From: Microbispora rosea
GTDB taxonomy: Bacteria; Actinomycetota; Actinomycetes; Streptosporangiales; Streptosporangiaceae
Assembly: GCF_900156315.1 (NCBI RefSeq)
Contig: NZ_FTNI01000017.1
Location: 124,001-188,000, forward strand
DNA length: 64,000 bases
Direction: 5' to 3'
This document shows positions 32,889 through 42,937 of the stretch, one piece after another. The notes under the pieces were generated by a model. That model saw only the letters and a list, made by a program, of their open reading frames with translations, ran no database searches and had not been told where the DNA came from. Within the stretch, counting starts at the first letter, position 1, and each line of letters starts with the position of its first letter. The translations under genes and the position numbers were made by a program.

Positions 32889-34492
32889 GCGAGCGACCTC
32901 AGGAGACGTCCGGTGAGGGTGTAGGTGGCCGCGACGCCGCCCCAGACGATCAGCGTGAGGAACGTCACCCGGGGGTTGAAGAACGCGGCGGTGATCGCGA
33001 TCGCGGCGAAACGCTCGCCGATGGGGAACACGATCATCTTGCGGGCCCAGTGGACCGGGCGGAACTTGCCGGCCTTGGTCCAGAGCTTCAGCAGCCCGCG
33101 CACGCCGGTGCTCCGGCTCGCCCGGCGCTCCTCCAGCGCCTCCCGCAGCGGCCGGTCGTCGGCGACCGTCAGGTCCAGCGTGGGCAGCGGCACGGGCGCC
33201 TTGCGCCGGTTGGCCGCACCGAACGAGAAGTCCAGCAGGTGCTTGACCGACTGGAGGGCCAGCGCGACCAGCGCCAGCGTCCAGACGCCCTCGCCGTCGC
33301 CGAACTGCCCGGACACCGTCGCGCCGACCGCGAGGCCGACGAAGACGGCGTACTCCTTGAACCGGTCGAAGGTGGCGTCCAGCCAGGCGCCGAGCACGCC
33401 GAACTTGCGCGCGTAGCGGGCGACCTGGCCGTCGACGCAGTCGAAGACGAACGCGAAGTAGATGAGCACCCCGCCGGCCACCGCCCCCCAGCGGGTGCCG
33501 GTGGCGAACGCGCCGGCCGACAGCAGGCCGAGGGCGATCGAGATCAGCGTCACCTGGTTGGGCGTGAGCCCCCGGCGGGCCGCCCAGCGGGCGATGAAAC
33601 GCGAGTAGGTGCTGACGAAGAACGTGGTGAAGAAGCCGTCGGCGCCCTTCACGGCGTTGTTCAGCCGGGCCCGGTCCTCGTTGTAGTCCGCCATCTCCGC
33701 CAGCGCCTCGTCGGCGTCGGCCTGGCTGCGGACGCGGCGGAAGAACAGGTCGCGCCGGCCCCGCCGGCCCACCGACACGCCGCGCCGGACCAGGCCGAGC
33801 ACGAGAAGCTCGGTCACGTCGTCCTCGGGGCCGAACAGGTGGGCCATGTCCGCGAGCTCGCGGGCGACCTCGGCGAGGGTCTGCAGGTGCCGCTGGTGGA
33901 GGTGGAGCGGCCCGAGCAGTGCGGCGTTCGGCCGGGTCACCGCGTGATAGGCGGTGCCGACCGAGACGATCCGGCTCCGGCCGATGCGGGTGCGCTGGGG
34001 CAGCCCCTCGATGACCTTGTCGCCGATCTCGGGCTCCGCCTCCTCGATCGGCACCTCCTCCGTCTCCTCCGCCGGCGGCGCGTTCTCGTCCAGTTCCTCG
34101 CGCTGCTGGCGGACGACCAGTGCGATGGCCCCCCGCTTGGCCTTGGTGATCTGGTAGATCAGCTCGTCGTGCACCAGCGAGTCGGCCGGCAGGATCAGCA
34201 GGTTCTCTTCGGCGTTCTCGACCGCGTCGGCCAGCGCGCGCAGGTCGCCGGCGACGTCGGGGCTCTCCACCACCCGGCCGTACGGCCTGCGGTAGGCGGC
34301 GGCGTCCTGCGGGCGGGCGATCGTCGTCGGCTCGGGGTCAAGCGCGGTGGCCTGCGCGAGCAGCCTGTCGTACGCGGAGGGGGCCCCGGGCAGCGATTTC
34401 AGCGTGATGTCCGCGGGCAGGGCGGGCTGACCGCCGAGCGGCGGGGGACTGATCGGGCCGGGCGGGGCGCCCAGCAGGACCACGCGGGTCAT
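32885..34492 (-). CDS. CDP-alcohol phosphatidyltransferase with nucleotidyltransferase-like N domain
   Basis: 535 residues. The first 250 form a nucleotidyltransferase-like domain (VVLLGAPPGPI; ENAEENLLILPADSLVHDELIYQI). The C-terminal membrane half carries the CDP-alcohol transferase motif DCVDGQVARYARKFGVLGAWLDATFD (D-x2-DG-x2-AR-x8-G-x3-D-x3-D), complete with all Asp residues. This layout is that of bifunctional inositol-phosphate cytidylyl/phosphatidyl transferases. GAAAGG precedes ATG 34492. An acidic stretch near residue 150 (PPAEETEEVPIEEAEPE) links the halves. Confidence 0.85.
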   Translation of the reverse strand: MTRVVLLGAPPGPISPPPLGGQPALPADITLKSLPGAPSAYDRLLAQATALDPEPTTIARPQDAAAYRRPYGRVVESPDVAGDLRALADAVENAEENLLILPADSLVHDELIYQITKAKRGAIALVVRQQREELDENAPPAEETEEVPIEEAEPEIGDKVIEGLPQRTRIGRSRIVSVGTAYHAVTRPNAALLGPLHLHQRHLQTLAEVARELADMAHLFGPEDDVTELLVLGLVRRGVSVGRRGRRDLFFRRVRSQADADEALAEMADYNEDRARLNNAVKGADGFFTTFFVSTYSRFIARWAARRGLTPNQVTLISIALGLLSAGAFATGTRWGAVAGGVLIYFAFVFDCVDGQVARYARKFGVLGAWLDATFDRFKEYAVFVGLAVGATVSGQFGDGEGVWTLALVALALQSVKHLLDFSFGAANRRKAPVPLPTLDLTVADDRPLREALEERRASRSTGVRGLLKLWTKAGKFRPVHWARKMIVFPIGERFAAIAITAAFFNPRVTFLTLIVWGGVAATYTLTGRLLRSLA

Positions 34493-34758
34493 GGCAACCT
34501 TTCACGCAACGGGGGGAGATCAGGCCCTCAGGCTTGACCGGCGCGGGGAAGTCCGCCGGAAGCCAAAGCTTAGTGACCTTTCGGTTGAACCGATGCACCC
34601 CAGGTTTACCGTACGGTCCCTAGATGTACAGCTTGGAGCGGGTTCGCCTCCGGGCATCGTCGCCGGATCATTACCGAATTTTCACCATTCGTGCGCCTCA
34701 ATGGGGCGAATACCCGTCTGGCGGGGCGGGCGCCCGCGCCCACCCATACGATGGCGGG

Positions 34759-35526
34759 GTGAGCCTCTACCGGGACGAGGGCGTCGTGCTGCGCACCCAG
34801 AAGCTGGGTGAGGCCGACCGCATCATCACCATCCTCACCCGGCGCACCGGCAAGGTCCGCGGCGTGGCCAAGGGCGTGCGCAGGACCATGTCGCGCTTCG
34901 GCGCGCGGCTTGAGCCGTTCTCCCACGTCGACCTGCAACTCCACAGCGGCAGGTCGCTCGACGTGATCACCCAGGTCGAGACCCTGCATCCGTACGGCGA
35001 GCCGATCGTGGCCGACTACGCCAGGTACACCGCGGGGACCGCGATGCTGGAGACGGCCGACCGGCTGACCGTGGGGGAGAAGGAGCCGGCGCTGCGCCAG
35101 TTCCTGCTGCTGGTCGGCGGACTGCGCACGCTCGCCGAGGGCGGCCACGAGGCCCGGCTGGTGCTCGACGCGTTCTTCCTGCGCTCGCTGGCCGTCGCGG
35201 GCTACGCCCCCGCCTTGTCGGAGTGCGCGCGGTGCGGCGCGGAGGCCGTGCGCGCCTTCGCGATCGTCTCCGGCGGCGTGGTGTGCGGCGCGTGCCGCCC
35301 GGCCGGCGCCGCGGTGCCCGCCGCGGAGACGATCGCGCTGATGATCGCCCTGCTGCGCGGCGACTGGGCGGCCGCCGACGCCTCCGAGGCCCGGCACCGC
35401 ACCGAGTGCAGCGGCCTGGTCGCCGCCTACCTGCAGTGGCACCTGGAGCACGGCATCCGTTCGCTGCGTCACGTGGAACGGGAGTGGCCGGGCCAGCTGA
35501 CGGCAGGCGAAGCGAGGATCATCTGA
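34759..35526 (+). CDS. recO: DNA repair protein RecO
   Basis: 255 residues. The N-terminal OB fold reads SLYRDEGVVLRTQKLGEADRIITILTRRTGKVRGVAKGVRR. The C-terminal zinc site is CARCGAE...GGVVCGACRP. RecO helps load RecA at single-stranded gaps with RecF/RecR. GTG 34759 is preceded by TACGAT (34746-34751), 7 nt upstream, so the mRNA is probably leaderless; the upstream frame extension to 34624 is spurious. Its position next to uppS matches actinobacterial gene order. Confidence 0.95.
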   Translation: MSLYRDEGVVLRTQKLGEADRIITILTRRTGKVRGVAKGVRRTMSRFGARLEPFSHVDLQLHSGRSLDVITQVETLHPYGEPIVADYARYTAGTAMLETADRLTVGEKEPALRQFLLLVGGLRTLAEGGHEARLVLDAFFLRSLAVAGYAPALSECARCGAEAVRAFAIVSGGVVCGACRPAGAAVPAAETIALMIALLRGDWAAADASEARHRTECSGLVAAYLQWHLEHGIRSLRHVEREWPGQLTAGEARII

Positions 35527-35654
35527 CCGGCCCTCACCTGGTCCGGGGGCCGTGACCGGGGGCGTCGGCGTCGCGCGGGGAACGCACAGGATCCGCACGG
35601 GATCCGCACGTCTCGCGAGCCTGAGGACCGGCCAGGACGCAATACCCTCGGTAC

Positions 35655-36452
35655 ATGGTCCGTCCTCCCACTCCGCATCCGTCCGGTGCCACCCCGCCCG
35701 CCATCCCGCGCGACCTGCTGCCGCGACACGTGGCGATCGTCATGGACGGCAACGGCCGATGGGCCAAGACACGCGGGCTGCCCAGGACCGAGGGGCACAA
35801 GATGGGCGAGGCGTCGCTGTTCGACGTCATCGAGGGCGCCATCGAGATCGGCATCCCCTACCTGTCGGCGTACGCCTTCTCCACCGAGAACTGGAGGCGC
35901 TCGCCTGACGAGGTGCGCTTCCTCATGGGGTTCAACCGCGACGTCATCCGCCGGCGCCGCGACCAGCTCAACGCGATGGGCGTGCGGGTCCGCTGGGCCG
36001 GGCGTCCCGGGCGGCTCTGGAAGAGCGTGATCAAGGAGCTGGAGGACGCCGAGCGGATGACGGTCGGCAACAGCACGCTGACCCTCCAGTTCTGCGTGAA
36101 CTACGGCGGCCGCGCGGAGATCGTGGACGCCGCCGTGCGGCTCGCCCGCGACATCGCCGCGGGCCGGGTCAAGGCCGACAAGGTCTCGGAGAAGACCTTC
36201 GCCCGCTATCTGGACGAGCCGGAGATCCCGGACGTGGACCTGTTCCTGCGCTCGTCCGGCGAGCAGCGCACCTCGAACTTCCTGCTCTGGCAGTCCGCGT
36301 ACGCCGAGATGGTGTTCCTCAACCAGCTGTGGCCCGACTTCGACCGGCGCGACCTGTGGCAGGCGTGCGAGATCTACGCCAAGCGCGACCGCAGGTACGG
36401 CGGGGCCGTTCCGAACGAGACGGCCCAGAACTCCGGCGCCGCGCGCCACTGA
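35655..36452 (+). CDS. uppS: Isoprenyl (undecaprenyl/decaprenyl) diphosphate synthase
   Basis: 265 residues, cis-prenyltransferase. [28 protein letters not shown] holds the catalytic Asp and P-loop, [17 protein letters not shown] the second conserved block, and [27 protein letters not shown] the C-terminal pyrophosphate region. It makes the C50/C55 lipid carrier for cell-wall synthesis. ATG 35655 lies six bases after TACCCT (35643-35648), suggesting a leaderless mRNA. It follows recO by 128 bp. Confidence 0.96.
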   Translation: MVRPPTPHPSGATPPAIPRDLLPRHVAIVMDGNGRWAKTRGLPRTEGHKMGEASLFDVIEGAIEIGIPYLSAYAFSTENWRRSPDEVRFLMGFNRDVIRRRRDQLNAMGVRVRWAGRPGRLWKSVIKELEDAERMTVGNSTLTLQFCVNYGGRAEIVDAAVRLARDIAAGRVKADKVSEKTFARYLDEPEIPDVDLFLRSSGEQRTSNFLLWQSAYAEMVFLNQLWPDFDRRDLWQACEIYAKRDRRYGGAVPNETAQNSGAARH

Positions 36453-36538
36453 CACGCCCGCCACCGACGGGCGTCGGCACGCCACCGGGACACGGCACGG
36501 AACACGGCCCGGGACACGGCGCGGCTGCGGGCCCGGCG

Positions 36539-37087
36539 TCAGGAGGCGTCGCGGCGGCGGGCCCGGTACGCGGCGACGTGCATGCGGTTTCCGCAGGTGC
36601 GGCTGTCGCAGTAGACCCGGGAGCGGTTCCTCGACTCGTCGACGAAGACGTGGGAGCAGTCGGGCGCCGCGCACGTGCGCAGGCGGTCCCGCTCGTTCTC
36701 CACCAGCACGTGGGCGAGCGCGACGCCGCAGTCGGCGGCGAGGTGCTCGGCGACCGACGAGCCCGGCGCGAAGTAGTGGACGTGGAGAGGATGGCCGTCG
36801 TGCTCCGCGAGGTGCGGGGTGATGCGGGTGCGCTGCAGCAGGGTGTTGAGCAGGCCGACCGCCGTCGGCTGGTCCGGCGCGGTGAACACCGCGTGGAACT
36901 CCTCGCGCAGGGCACGGACCTCGGCGAGGTCCCGCGGGCTCACCACCTCGACCCCGCTGACCTCTCGCCTGCGGACGAACTCCTCGAGGTCGCCGACCTC
37001 GGCCAGCCCGTCGCTGTCGCCGGCGCCGGTGTTGATGAGGTCCACCACCGTCGCCAGCGAGTACACCATGTCATGGCTGAACGGCAC
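36539..37087 (-). CDS. CGNR zinc-finger / ABATE-domain protein
   Basis: 182 residues. The N-terminal ABATE domain (YSLATVVDLINTGAG...DLAEVRALREEFHAVF) is followed by the CGNR zinc finger CAAPDCSHVFVDESRNRSRVYCDSRTCGNRMHVAAYRARRR with four Cys. Such proteins are thought to bind DNA and act as stress-linked regulators. GTG 37087 follows GGGAG; the longer ORF upstream is a shadow. It is convergent with uppS. Confidence 0.9.
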   Translation of the reverse strand: MPFSHDMVYSLATVVDLINTGAGDSDGLAEVGDLEEFVRRREVSGVEVVSPRDLAEVRALREEFHAVFTAPDQPTAVGLLNTLLQRTRITPHLAEHDGHPLHVHYFAPGSSVAEHLAADCGVALAHVLVENERDRLRTCAAPDCSHVFVDESRNRSRVYCDSRTCGNRMHVAAYRARRRDAS

Positions 37088-37175
37088 GCCATCTCCCTCT
37101 TGTCGCGGCGGGCTGGATCGTGTCCTTGTCGCGGCGCCCGCAGCGTACCTCTCGTAAGGACCGCGCGGGGCGGGG

Positions 37176-37580
37176 TCAGCCCTTTCCGGCCGTCTCCGCG
37201 CGCGACGCCTCCGCGCACGAGGCACAGGTGCCGAAGACCTCCACGGTGTGCGTGACGTTGATGAAGCCGTGCTCGGCCCCGACGACCTCGGCCCAGCGTT
37301 CGACGTCCGGCCCGGCCACCTCGACCGTGCGCCCGCACTCCCGGCACACGAGGTGATGGTGGTGCGAGTCGGTCTGACAGGCCCGGTAGACCGACTCGCC
37401 CTCGTCGGTGCGCAGGACGTCGACCCGGCCGGCGTCGGAGAGCGACTGGAGCGCCCGGTAGACGGTCGTCAGGCCGATCTTCGCGCCGACCGCGCGCATC
37501 TCGGCGAACACGTCCTGCGCGCTGCGGAACCCCCGGCTCTGCCGGAGGATCTCGTGAACGGCGTCACGGCTCTTCGTCAT
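37176..37580 (-). CDS. zur: Fur-family regulator, probably Zur
   Basis: 134 residues. The winged HTH is RSAQDVFAEMRAVGAKIGLTTVYRALQSLSDAGRVDVL. The metal sites include the His-rich TDSHHHHLVCRECGRTVEV and the structural zinc pair CREC/CASC. Its position between uppS and glycyl-tRNA synthetase mirrors the mycobacterial furB (zur) neighbourhood, supporting zinc uptake regulation over iron. ATG 37580 follows AGGAG. No obvious TGAAAATGATTTTCA-type box was found next to it. Confidence 0.85.
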   Translation of the reverse strand: MTKSRDAVHEILRQSRGFRSAQDVFAEMRAVGAKIGLTTVYRALQSLSDAGRVDVLRTDEGESVYRACQTDSHHHHLVCRECGRTVEVAGPDVERWAEVVGAEHGFINVTHTVEVFGTCASCAEASRAETAGKG

Positions 37581-37635
37581 CAGGACTCCTGTGTACGGCT
37601 TCGCCCTACGACCTACCAGGTTAGGCCGGTTCGCG

Positions 37636-38079
37636 TCAGATCAGTCCGAAACGGGTGGCGGCGAGGAGGACCAGGAACGTGGCGACCGCCACGCGTAGCA
37701 ACCGGCCCACCGGACGCAGCGAGGGCCAGGACAGGTAGGCCAGCCAGGCGATGAACGCGAGCACCGGAAGCACGGCCACCCCGCCGCGCCAGTCGGGCAC
37801 CACCAGCCCGGCGATCAGCAGGGCCACCATCACCAGAGGGGCCAGCCAGCGGGGCTGCTGGAACAGGAAGACCAGCGGCGCGGCGCTCCTGCGCTCGATC
37901 TCCGCGCGCAGCCCGGTGGCGCCGGGCGTGAAGAACTGCTCGCCCTGCGGCAGCGGCCGCCGCACCCGCGGGGACGCCGCGTCCCCCTGGGCGGGAGGTT
38001 TCCTCGCCAGAGGATGGGCCGGCACCTGACGGCGCGGCGGTTCGGTTTCGCTTCCCACGTGTTCGAGCCTAGTGCGCAT
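37636..38079 (-). CDS. Small membrane protein (DUF6703-like)
   Basis: 147 residues. A charged N-terminal 60 residues is followed by three or four membrane helices ([55 protein letters not shown]). I recognise it only as a small membrane protein frequently found next to glycyl-tRNA synthetase in actinomycetes; the DUF number is tentative. It is divergent from the monooxygenase-like gene. Confidence 0.7.
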   Translation of the reverse strand: MRTRLEHVGSETEPPRRQVPAHPLARKPPAQGDAASPRVRRPLPQGEQFFTPGATGLRAEIERRSAAPLVFLFQQPRWLAPLVMVALLIAGLVVPDWRGGVAVLPVLAFIAWLAYLSWPSLRPVGRLLRVAVATFLVLLAATRFGLI

Positions 38080-38180
38080 CCGCCCGATCGTGGCCCTGTC
38101 GCGTCGCCCGCGCTGCTTCCTCCCGCCCGGGCCGCCCCCTCCCCGGCAGGGCGTACGCGCGGGGTGGCATGCTGGGCGGC

Positions 38181-38498
38181 ATGCTCGCCGTGATCCGTTA
38201 TTCGGTGCCGGGCGCCCGCGCCGACGAGTTCGCCGCTCAGGCGCGCGCCATCCTCGATCTGCTGGCCGCGCAGCCGGGATACCTGCGCGGGCAGATCGGC
38301 AGGTCGGTGGACGAGCCGGCCCTGTGGGCCGTGGTCAGCGAGTGGGAGGGCGCCGGCTACTACCGGCGTGCCCTGTCCGCGGCCCGCATGGTGATGTATC
38401 CCCTGATGACCCTTATGATCAACGAGCCCAGCGCCTTCGAGAGCGTCTACACGCTGCCGGGCGAGGGGGCGAACGCGGGGACCGTGGGCAAGGCTTGA
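38181..38498 (+). CDS. Antibiotic biosynthesis monooxygenase (ABM) family protein
   Basis: 105 residues, a dimeric ferredoxin-like ABM fold: [63 protein letters not shown]. Members include cofactor-less quinone monooxygenases and heme-degrading enzymes, but small housekeeping-linked copies are uncharacterised. ATG 38181 or ATG 38169 (MLGGM) are both possible. It ends 164 bp before glycyl-tRNA synthetase. Confidence 0.8.
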   Translation: MLAVIRYSVPGARADEFAAQARAILDLLAAQPGYLRGQIGRSVDEPALWAVVSEWEGAGYYRRALSAARMVMYPLMTLMINEPSAFESVYTLPGEGANAGTVGKA

Positions 38499-38662
38499 GC
38501 GCGGGGGCGCCGGATTCCCCTAAGCTTGAGCACGGATCCTGGCAGGTGGCCGGATGTCCCGCAGCCGCGACACGGCGGCCGGGCCGGCCCGCCCGCTTCA
38601 GCGAGCATCGCACCGCTGACCCCGATCTCAACGCCGACACCCAGCCGGATGGAGTTCCACTG

Positions 38663-40048
<1,386 letters not shown>

Positions 40049-40058
40049 GCACCGCCAA

Positions 40059-40092
40059 AAGCGCCCGTCCGGAAATATCCGGACGGGCGCTT
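40059..40092. terminator. Terminator after glycyl-tRNA synthetase
   Basis: AAGCGCCCGTCCGGA (40059-40073) pairs perfectly with TCCGGACGGGCGCTT (40078-40092) around a 4-nt loop. It also abuts the 3' end of the minus-strand pseudogene at 40098. Confidence 0.9.
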
Positions 40093-40097
40093 CTGTG

Positions 40098-40388
40098 TCA
40101 GCGACCCGCCGGAGTGGAGTGAACCTCGATTCCGGAGGCGCCGGGGGCTGCCGGTGTCACGGCGGCGGGCGGCGCTTGAGCCGGCGACACGTTCAGTCGC
40201 GGATCGTGGCCGGCGGTCGCGGTCAGCGCCTTGTTGTCGCCTCCGGTGCCGCCGCCCCTGGTCTGGATCACCTTCTGAACCATGCCGTCGGCGTTGAAGG
40301 AGAGCTTGTCCACCGCGACCGACCTGCGGAAGTTACCGCCGCCCGGGGCGTCGGCCGTGTGGTAGACCGTGTACCACCCGTCGTGTAC
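40098..40388 (-). pseudogene. C-terminal remnant of a family-43-type glycoside hydrolase
   Basis: Reading the minus strand gives HDGWYTVYHTADAPGGGN, then FRRSVAVDKLSFNADGMVQK and VIQT, a C-terminal pattern I associate with GH43 arabinanase/xylosidase-like enzymes. It is followed by a low-complexity Pro/Ala tail and a stop at 40098. Everything upstream of residue His-Asp-Gly-Trp is lost, and no start or RBS is present. It sits back to back with another carbohydrate-enzyme remnant on the plus strand. Confidence 0.6.
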
Positions 40389-40433
40389 CCCTATGCGCCG
40401 TCCACGACCCGGACGACGTGTCGTTCATGCCGA

Positions 40434-40526
40434 CCGACGTCGTACGTGTCCTCCTGGGAGAGCCTGGCGGCGATCAACGACGGCTACTCGACCCGGCTTC
40501 TAGAGGTCCAAGCCCTGGCGCCGTGA
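40434..40526 (+). pseudogene. Remnant of a discoidin/F5-F8-type domain with internal deletion
   Basis: The plus strand reads PTSYVSSWESLAAINDGYS, the start of a discoidin-like carbohydrate-binding domain in actinobacterial glycosidases, then jumps directly to TRLLEVQALAP and a stop, which looks like the end of such a domain. The middle (roughly 100 residues expected) is missing. A perfect terminator follows 7 nt after the stop, consistent with a genuine former gene 3' end. Confidence 0.5.
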
Positions 40527-40532
40527 GCCTTG

Positions 40533-40564
40533 CGAGCGCCTTCCGGGGCTCCGGAAGGCGCTCG
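40533..40564 (+). terminator. Terminator after the discoidin remnant
   Basis: CGAGCGCCTTCCGG (40533-40546) pairs perfectly over 14 bp with CCGGAAGGCGCTCG (40551-40564), loop GGCT. Confidence 0.85.
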
Positions 40565-40649
40565 CTCGTCACCAGCGACCTCGTGCTGTTGGCCGGCGTG
40601 GTCGGTCAGCGGTGACGTGGGTGCCGCCGGCCCGGTGAAGGGCGGCCGG

Positions 40650-41147
40650 TCAGCTCCGGTCGATGTACCAGTTGCCGCAGTAGCTGCCGAGCGCGTTGCG
40701 CGCGCACGCGCGGACCGCGTAGTGCCGCTGCTGATCGGTGTTCCAGTTCATGACGAGATTGCTGCTGCTGGAGCTGTAGAACGGTCCGCACTGCTTCCAG
40801 CCGCCGTTCGCCTGCACCTGCTCCGTGGTGGGGAACATGGGCAGGCTGCTGGGCATCCCCTGCAGGCTACGGTCGACCCAGACGGTGTACCCCGAATCGC
40901 TCGGCGAGATCTGGGCGTAGCTGTAGTTGAAGGCGCCGCCGTTCATCAGCTTGACGTAGCGTGCGTTTCCCAGGTAGATGCCGGCGCCGCCGACCTCCTG
41001 GTAGTAGTCGGGAACCCAGGTCTTGTCGCACTCGCCTGTGGTGGCGTTCGCGGCGGAGATCGGGCCGACCGTCGTGGCCGCCGCTCCGACGACCACGGCG
41101 AAGAGAATTTTCATGAAGCGCTTCGCGGTCGTGTTCTTGTAAGACAC
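40650..41147 (-). CDS. Small secreted cysteine-containing protein
   Basis: 165 residues, not recognised. A signal peptide is clear: basic n-region (YKNTTAKRF), hydrophobic core MKILFAVVVGAAATTVGPIS and AxA-type cleavage at AANA before TTGECDK. The mature part is about 130 residues with four cysteines (CDK, CGPF, CARN, CGNWY), likely two disulfides, and is rich in Tyr, Ser and Asn. GTG 41147 follows AAAGGA. It lies 85 bp downstream of a secreted nuclease gene on the same strand, so a linked function such as inhibition or binding is possible but unproven. Confidence 0.75.
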   Translation of the reverse strand: MSYKNTTAKRFMKILFAVVVGAAATTVGPISAANATTGECDKTWVPDYYQEVGGAGIYLGNARYVKLMNGGAFNYSYAQISPSDSGYTVWVDRSLQGMPSSLPMFPTTEQVQANGGWKQCGPFYSSSSSNLVMNWNTDQQRHYAVRACARNALGSYCGNWYIDRS

Positions 41148-41232
41148 GGCTGTCCTTTCCATTGGCGGATCTACGTGGTCACCGGTCCGATACCGGGCCC
41201 GGCGCGATGAGAATGACGTGGCCATCGGGGAA

Positions 41233-42402
41233 TCAGCTGGGATCGACCCAGAAGGCGTCGCGGTCCAGCAGCCGATCGCGGGTGACGAGTGCTCCGAACT
41301 TCCCTCCCGCGCCCGAGTTGTCCGTGTCGAGGACCATGTCCGTGCTGTAGGCGCCGCCGCTCGTCCAGGCACCCTCCCAAGTGCGCGCCATGGGGTATTC
41401 GTCACATGTCAGTCCAGGCGGACGGGGCGTCGAGTCGGGGCAGGCCATGTCCCGGTTCTTCTTGGCCTTCGCCGGGTCGGCAAGCCGGTGAAGGGGGGTG
41501 GTGCCGGGGGCTCCCGGAAGCCCACTGGCCTGCGCACGCTTGATGTGCGTCCTGACCGTCGGGTAGGCGGACAGCCCGTCGAGCGTGGGGATGAAACTCG
41601 GGATGACGCAGCCGGCGCCGCTGAGAATCCTGTCGCAGCGGATGTCCGGCGAAGGGTACGGACCCTTTTCCGGCGGAAAGACGTTGATTATCTCCGTGTC
41701 CCCGCCCGGATGCGTCAACTGCAGCTCGTACGTGGTGTTGACGGTGCGTATCCCGTCGATGGGCACGTTCACGAGATGCGGGACGGACGGGGTCAGGTAG
41801 CGGGTGGAGTTCTCGGGCAGTGTGATCGGAGGGCCGAAGTCGCCGGCCGTACAGCCGTAGGAACAGCTGACCGCCAGGCGGAAGCTGAGCGCGTCGTCCG
41901 GGACCAGTTCTCCCTCGGAGTAGAAGCGGACGATCGCGAAGACATCGGTGAGTTCCAGGCTGTCGTTGAACATGCCGATGAAATGCATGTAGTTGATCAT
42001 GGTGCGACCGAGCAGAGCCCTCGTGGTGGTGTCGTAGACGCTGACGGACGCATAGTTGATCAGGCAGGCGGCGAATCGCCTGGTCTTCCACGCGCTCTTC
42101 GACTGATCGTCAGGGGGGTCGATGCACCAGGTGGGCAGGGGCGGCGGGTCGTCGGCGGCGCTCGTCGAGCTCAGGACCGATCTGCCCGGCGGTTGTGTCA
42201 CCGGCGCGACGCACAGCACCTTCCTCTTGCCTTGACGGGCGAGTGAAGGGAAGCGATCACCGATGTGATCGCAGCCGTTCTCCGTGATCGCCCTGGTGGC
42301 CGCGTGCGCGACCGCGTCCCGTGCGGAGGCCGTCATCAGCGCGCAAAACAATAGAAGCGGCAGTGTCAGAAGCGTGATTTTTCGCATGCGAAGAGTGCTC
42401 AT
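41233..42402 (-). CDS. Secreted protein with NucA/NucB-type DNase domain
   Basis: 389 residues. The signal peptide is MRKITLLTLPLLLFCALMTASARDAVAHA. A central 200-residue region with paired Cys is of unknown fold. The C-terminal 110 residues hold HRLADPAKAKKNRDMACP, then LTCDEYPMARTWEGA and KFGALVTRDRLLDRDAFWV; the CDEYPxA motif is the active-site signature of NucA/NucB secreted DNases. The expected role is extracellular DNA degradation. The gene sits in a region of decayed genes, with a possible partner gene downstream. Confidence 0.78.
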   Translation of the reverse strand: MSTLRMRKITLLTLPLLLFCALMTASARDAVAHAATRAITENGCDHIGDRFPSLARQGKRKVLCVAPVTQPPGRSVLSSTSAADDPPPLPTWCIDPPDDQSKSAWKTRRFAACLINYASVSVYDTTTRALLGRTMINYMHFIGMFNDSLELTDVFAIVRFYSEGELVPDDALSFRLAVSCSYGCTAGDFGPPITLPENSTRYLTPSVPHLVNVPIDGIRTVNTTYELQLTHPGGDTEIINVFPPEKGPYPSPDIRCDRILSGAGCVIPSFIPTLDGLSAYPTVRTHIKRAQASGLPGAPGTTPLHRLADPAKAKKNRDMACPDSTPRPPGLTCDEYPMARTWEGAWTSGGAYSTDMVLDTDNSGAGGKFGALVTRDRLLDRDAFWVDPS

Positions 42403-42937
42403 GGCGTCCCGTAAGGCAGGAGGGGGGTGAAGGGAAGCGAGGGTTCTGCGAGGAGGTGAATCCGGTCCGGGAATAAGGGCAGGTGACGAAGCATCCGAGA
42501 CGTCGGTATAGGCCAGGTATACGCACTGGTGGAGCCGCTACGACGCCCGGCAGGCGATGGGGCGCCGACCCCGCCACCCGCTGAACGAGCAGACGCTCGC
42601 CGATCGGCGGCGGGTGCCGGGCTCCGACCACCCACGCGGCGGATCACGCGGAGCGATCTTCAGGAAGGCGAGCGTGACGACCGGCGGCAACTTGATCCAC
42701 GCCTGCTTTCGCCTATATGACCTCCTGGTTCACCGCACATAAGGCTCCGGGAATGGTGCGCCGCCCGCGGTCTCCGCCCGCCCCCGCGAGAAGGGCGGAA
42801 CCGGCGCGCCACCAAGGTTTCGCCGCCCGCTCCATTCGCGCTTAACGAATCCTTGAGCCGAGCCGATCTGTCCTGATTAGCTGTGGTCGCGCATTCGCAC
42901 GGACCGGCCCGCGCTATCAAAGGGGAACAGACAGACC
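42403..42937. other. Intergenic region with decayed sequence before the SARP gene
   Basis: No intact gene is seen. It holds a TPR-type remnant (42518-42634) and, in 42640-42937, a less GC-rich stretch upstream of the regulator gene with no clear consensus promoter. Several short ORFs in other frames lack any family resemblance. Confidence 0.6.
42518..42634 (+). pseudogene. TPR-repeat protein remnant
   Basis: The plus strand gives YTHWWSRYDARQAMGRRPRH followed by PLNEQTLADRRRVPGSDHP, close to the LxxxTLADRxRVLGPDHP consensus of kinesin-light-chain-type TPRs in actinomycete NB-ARC proteins. It has no start codon context and loses the frame after DHP. It is probably a scrap of a regulator gene, lying next to an intact TPR regulator. 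Confidence 0.45.

Noticed and set aside
38499..38662. T-box riboswitch before glycyl-tRNA synthetase
   Set aside because: No T-box sequence, specifier loop or antiterminator arrangement could be recognised in the short leader.
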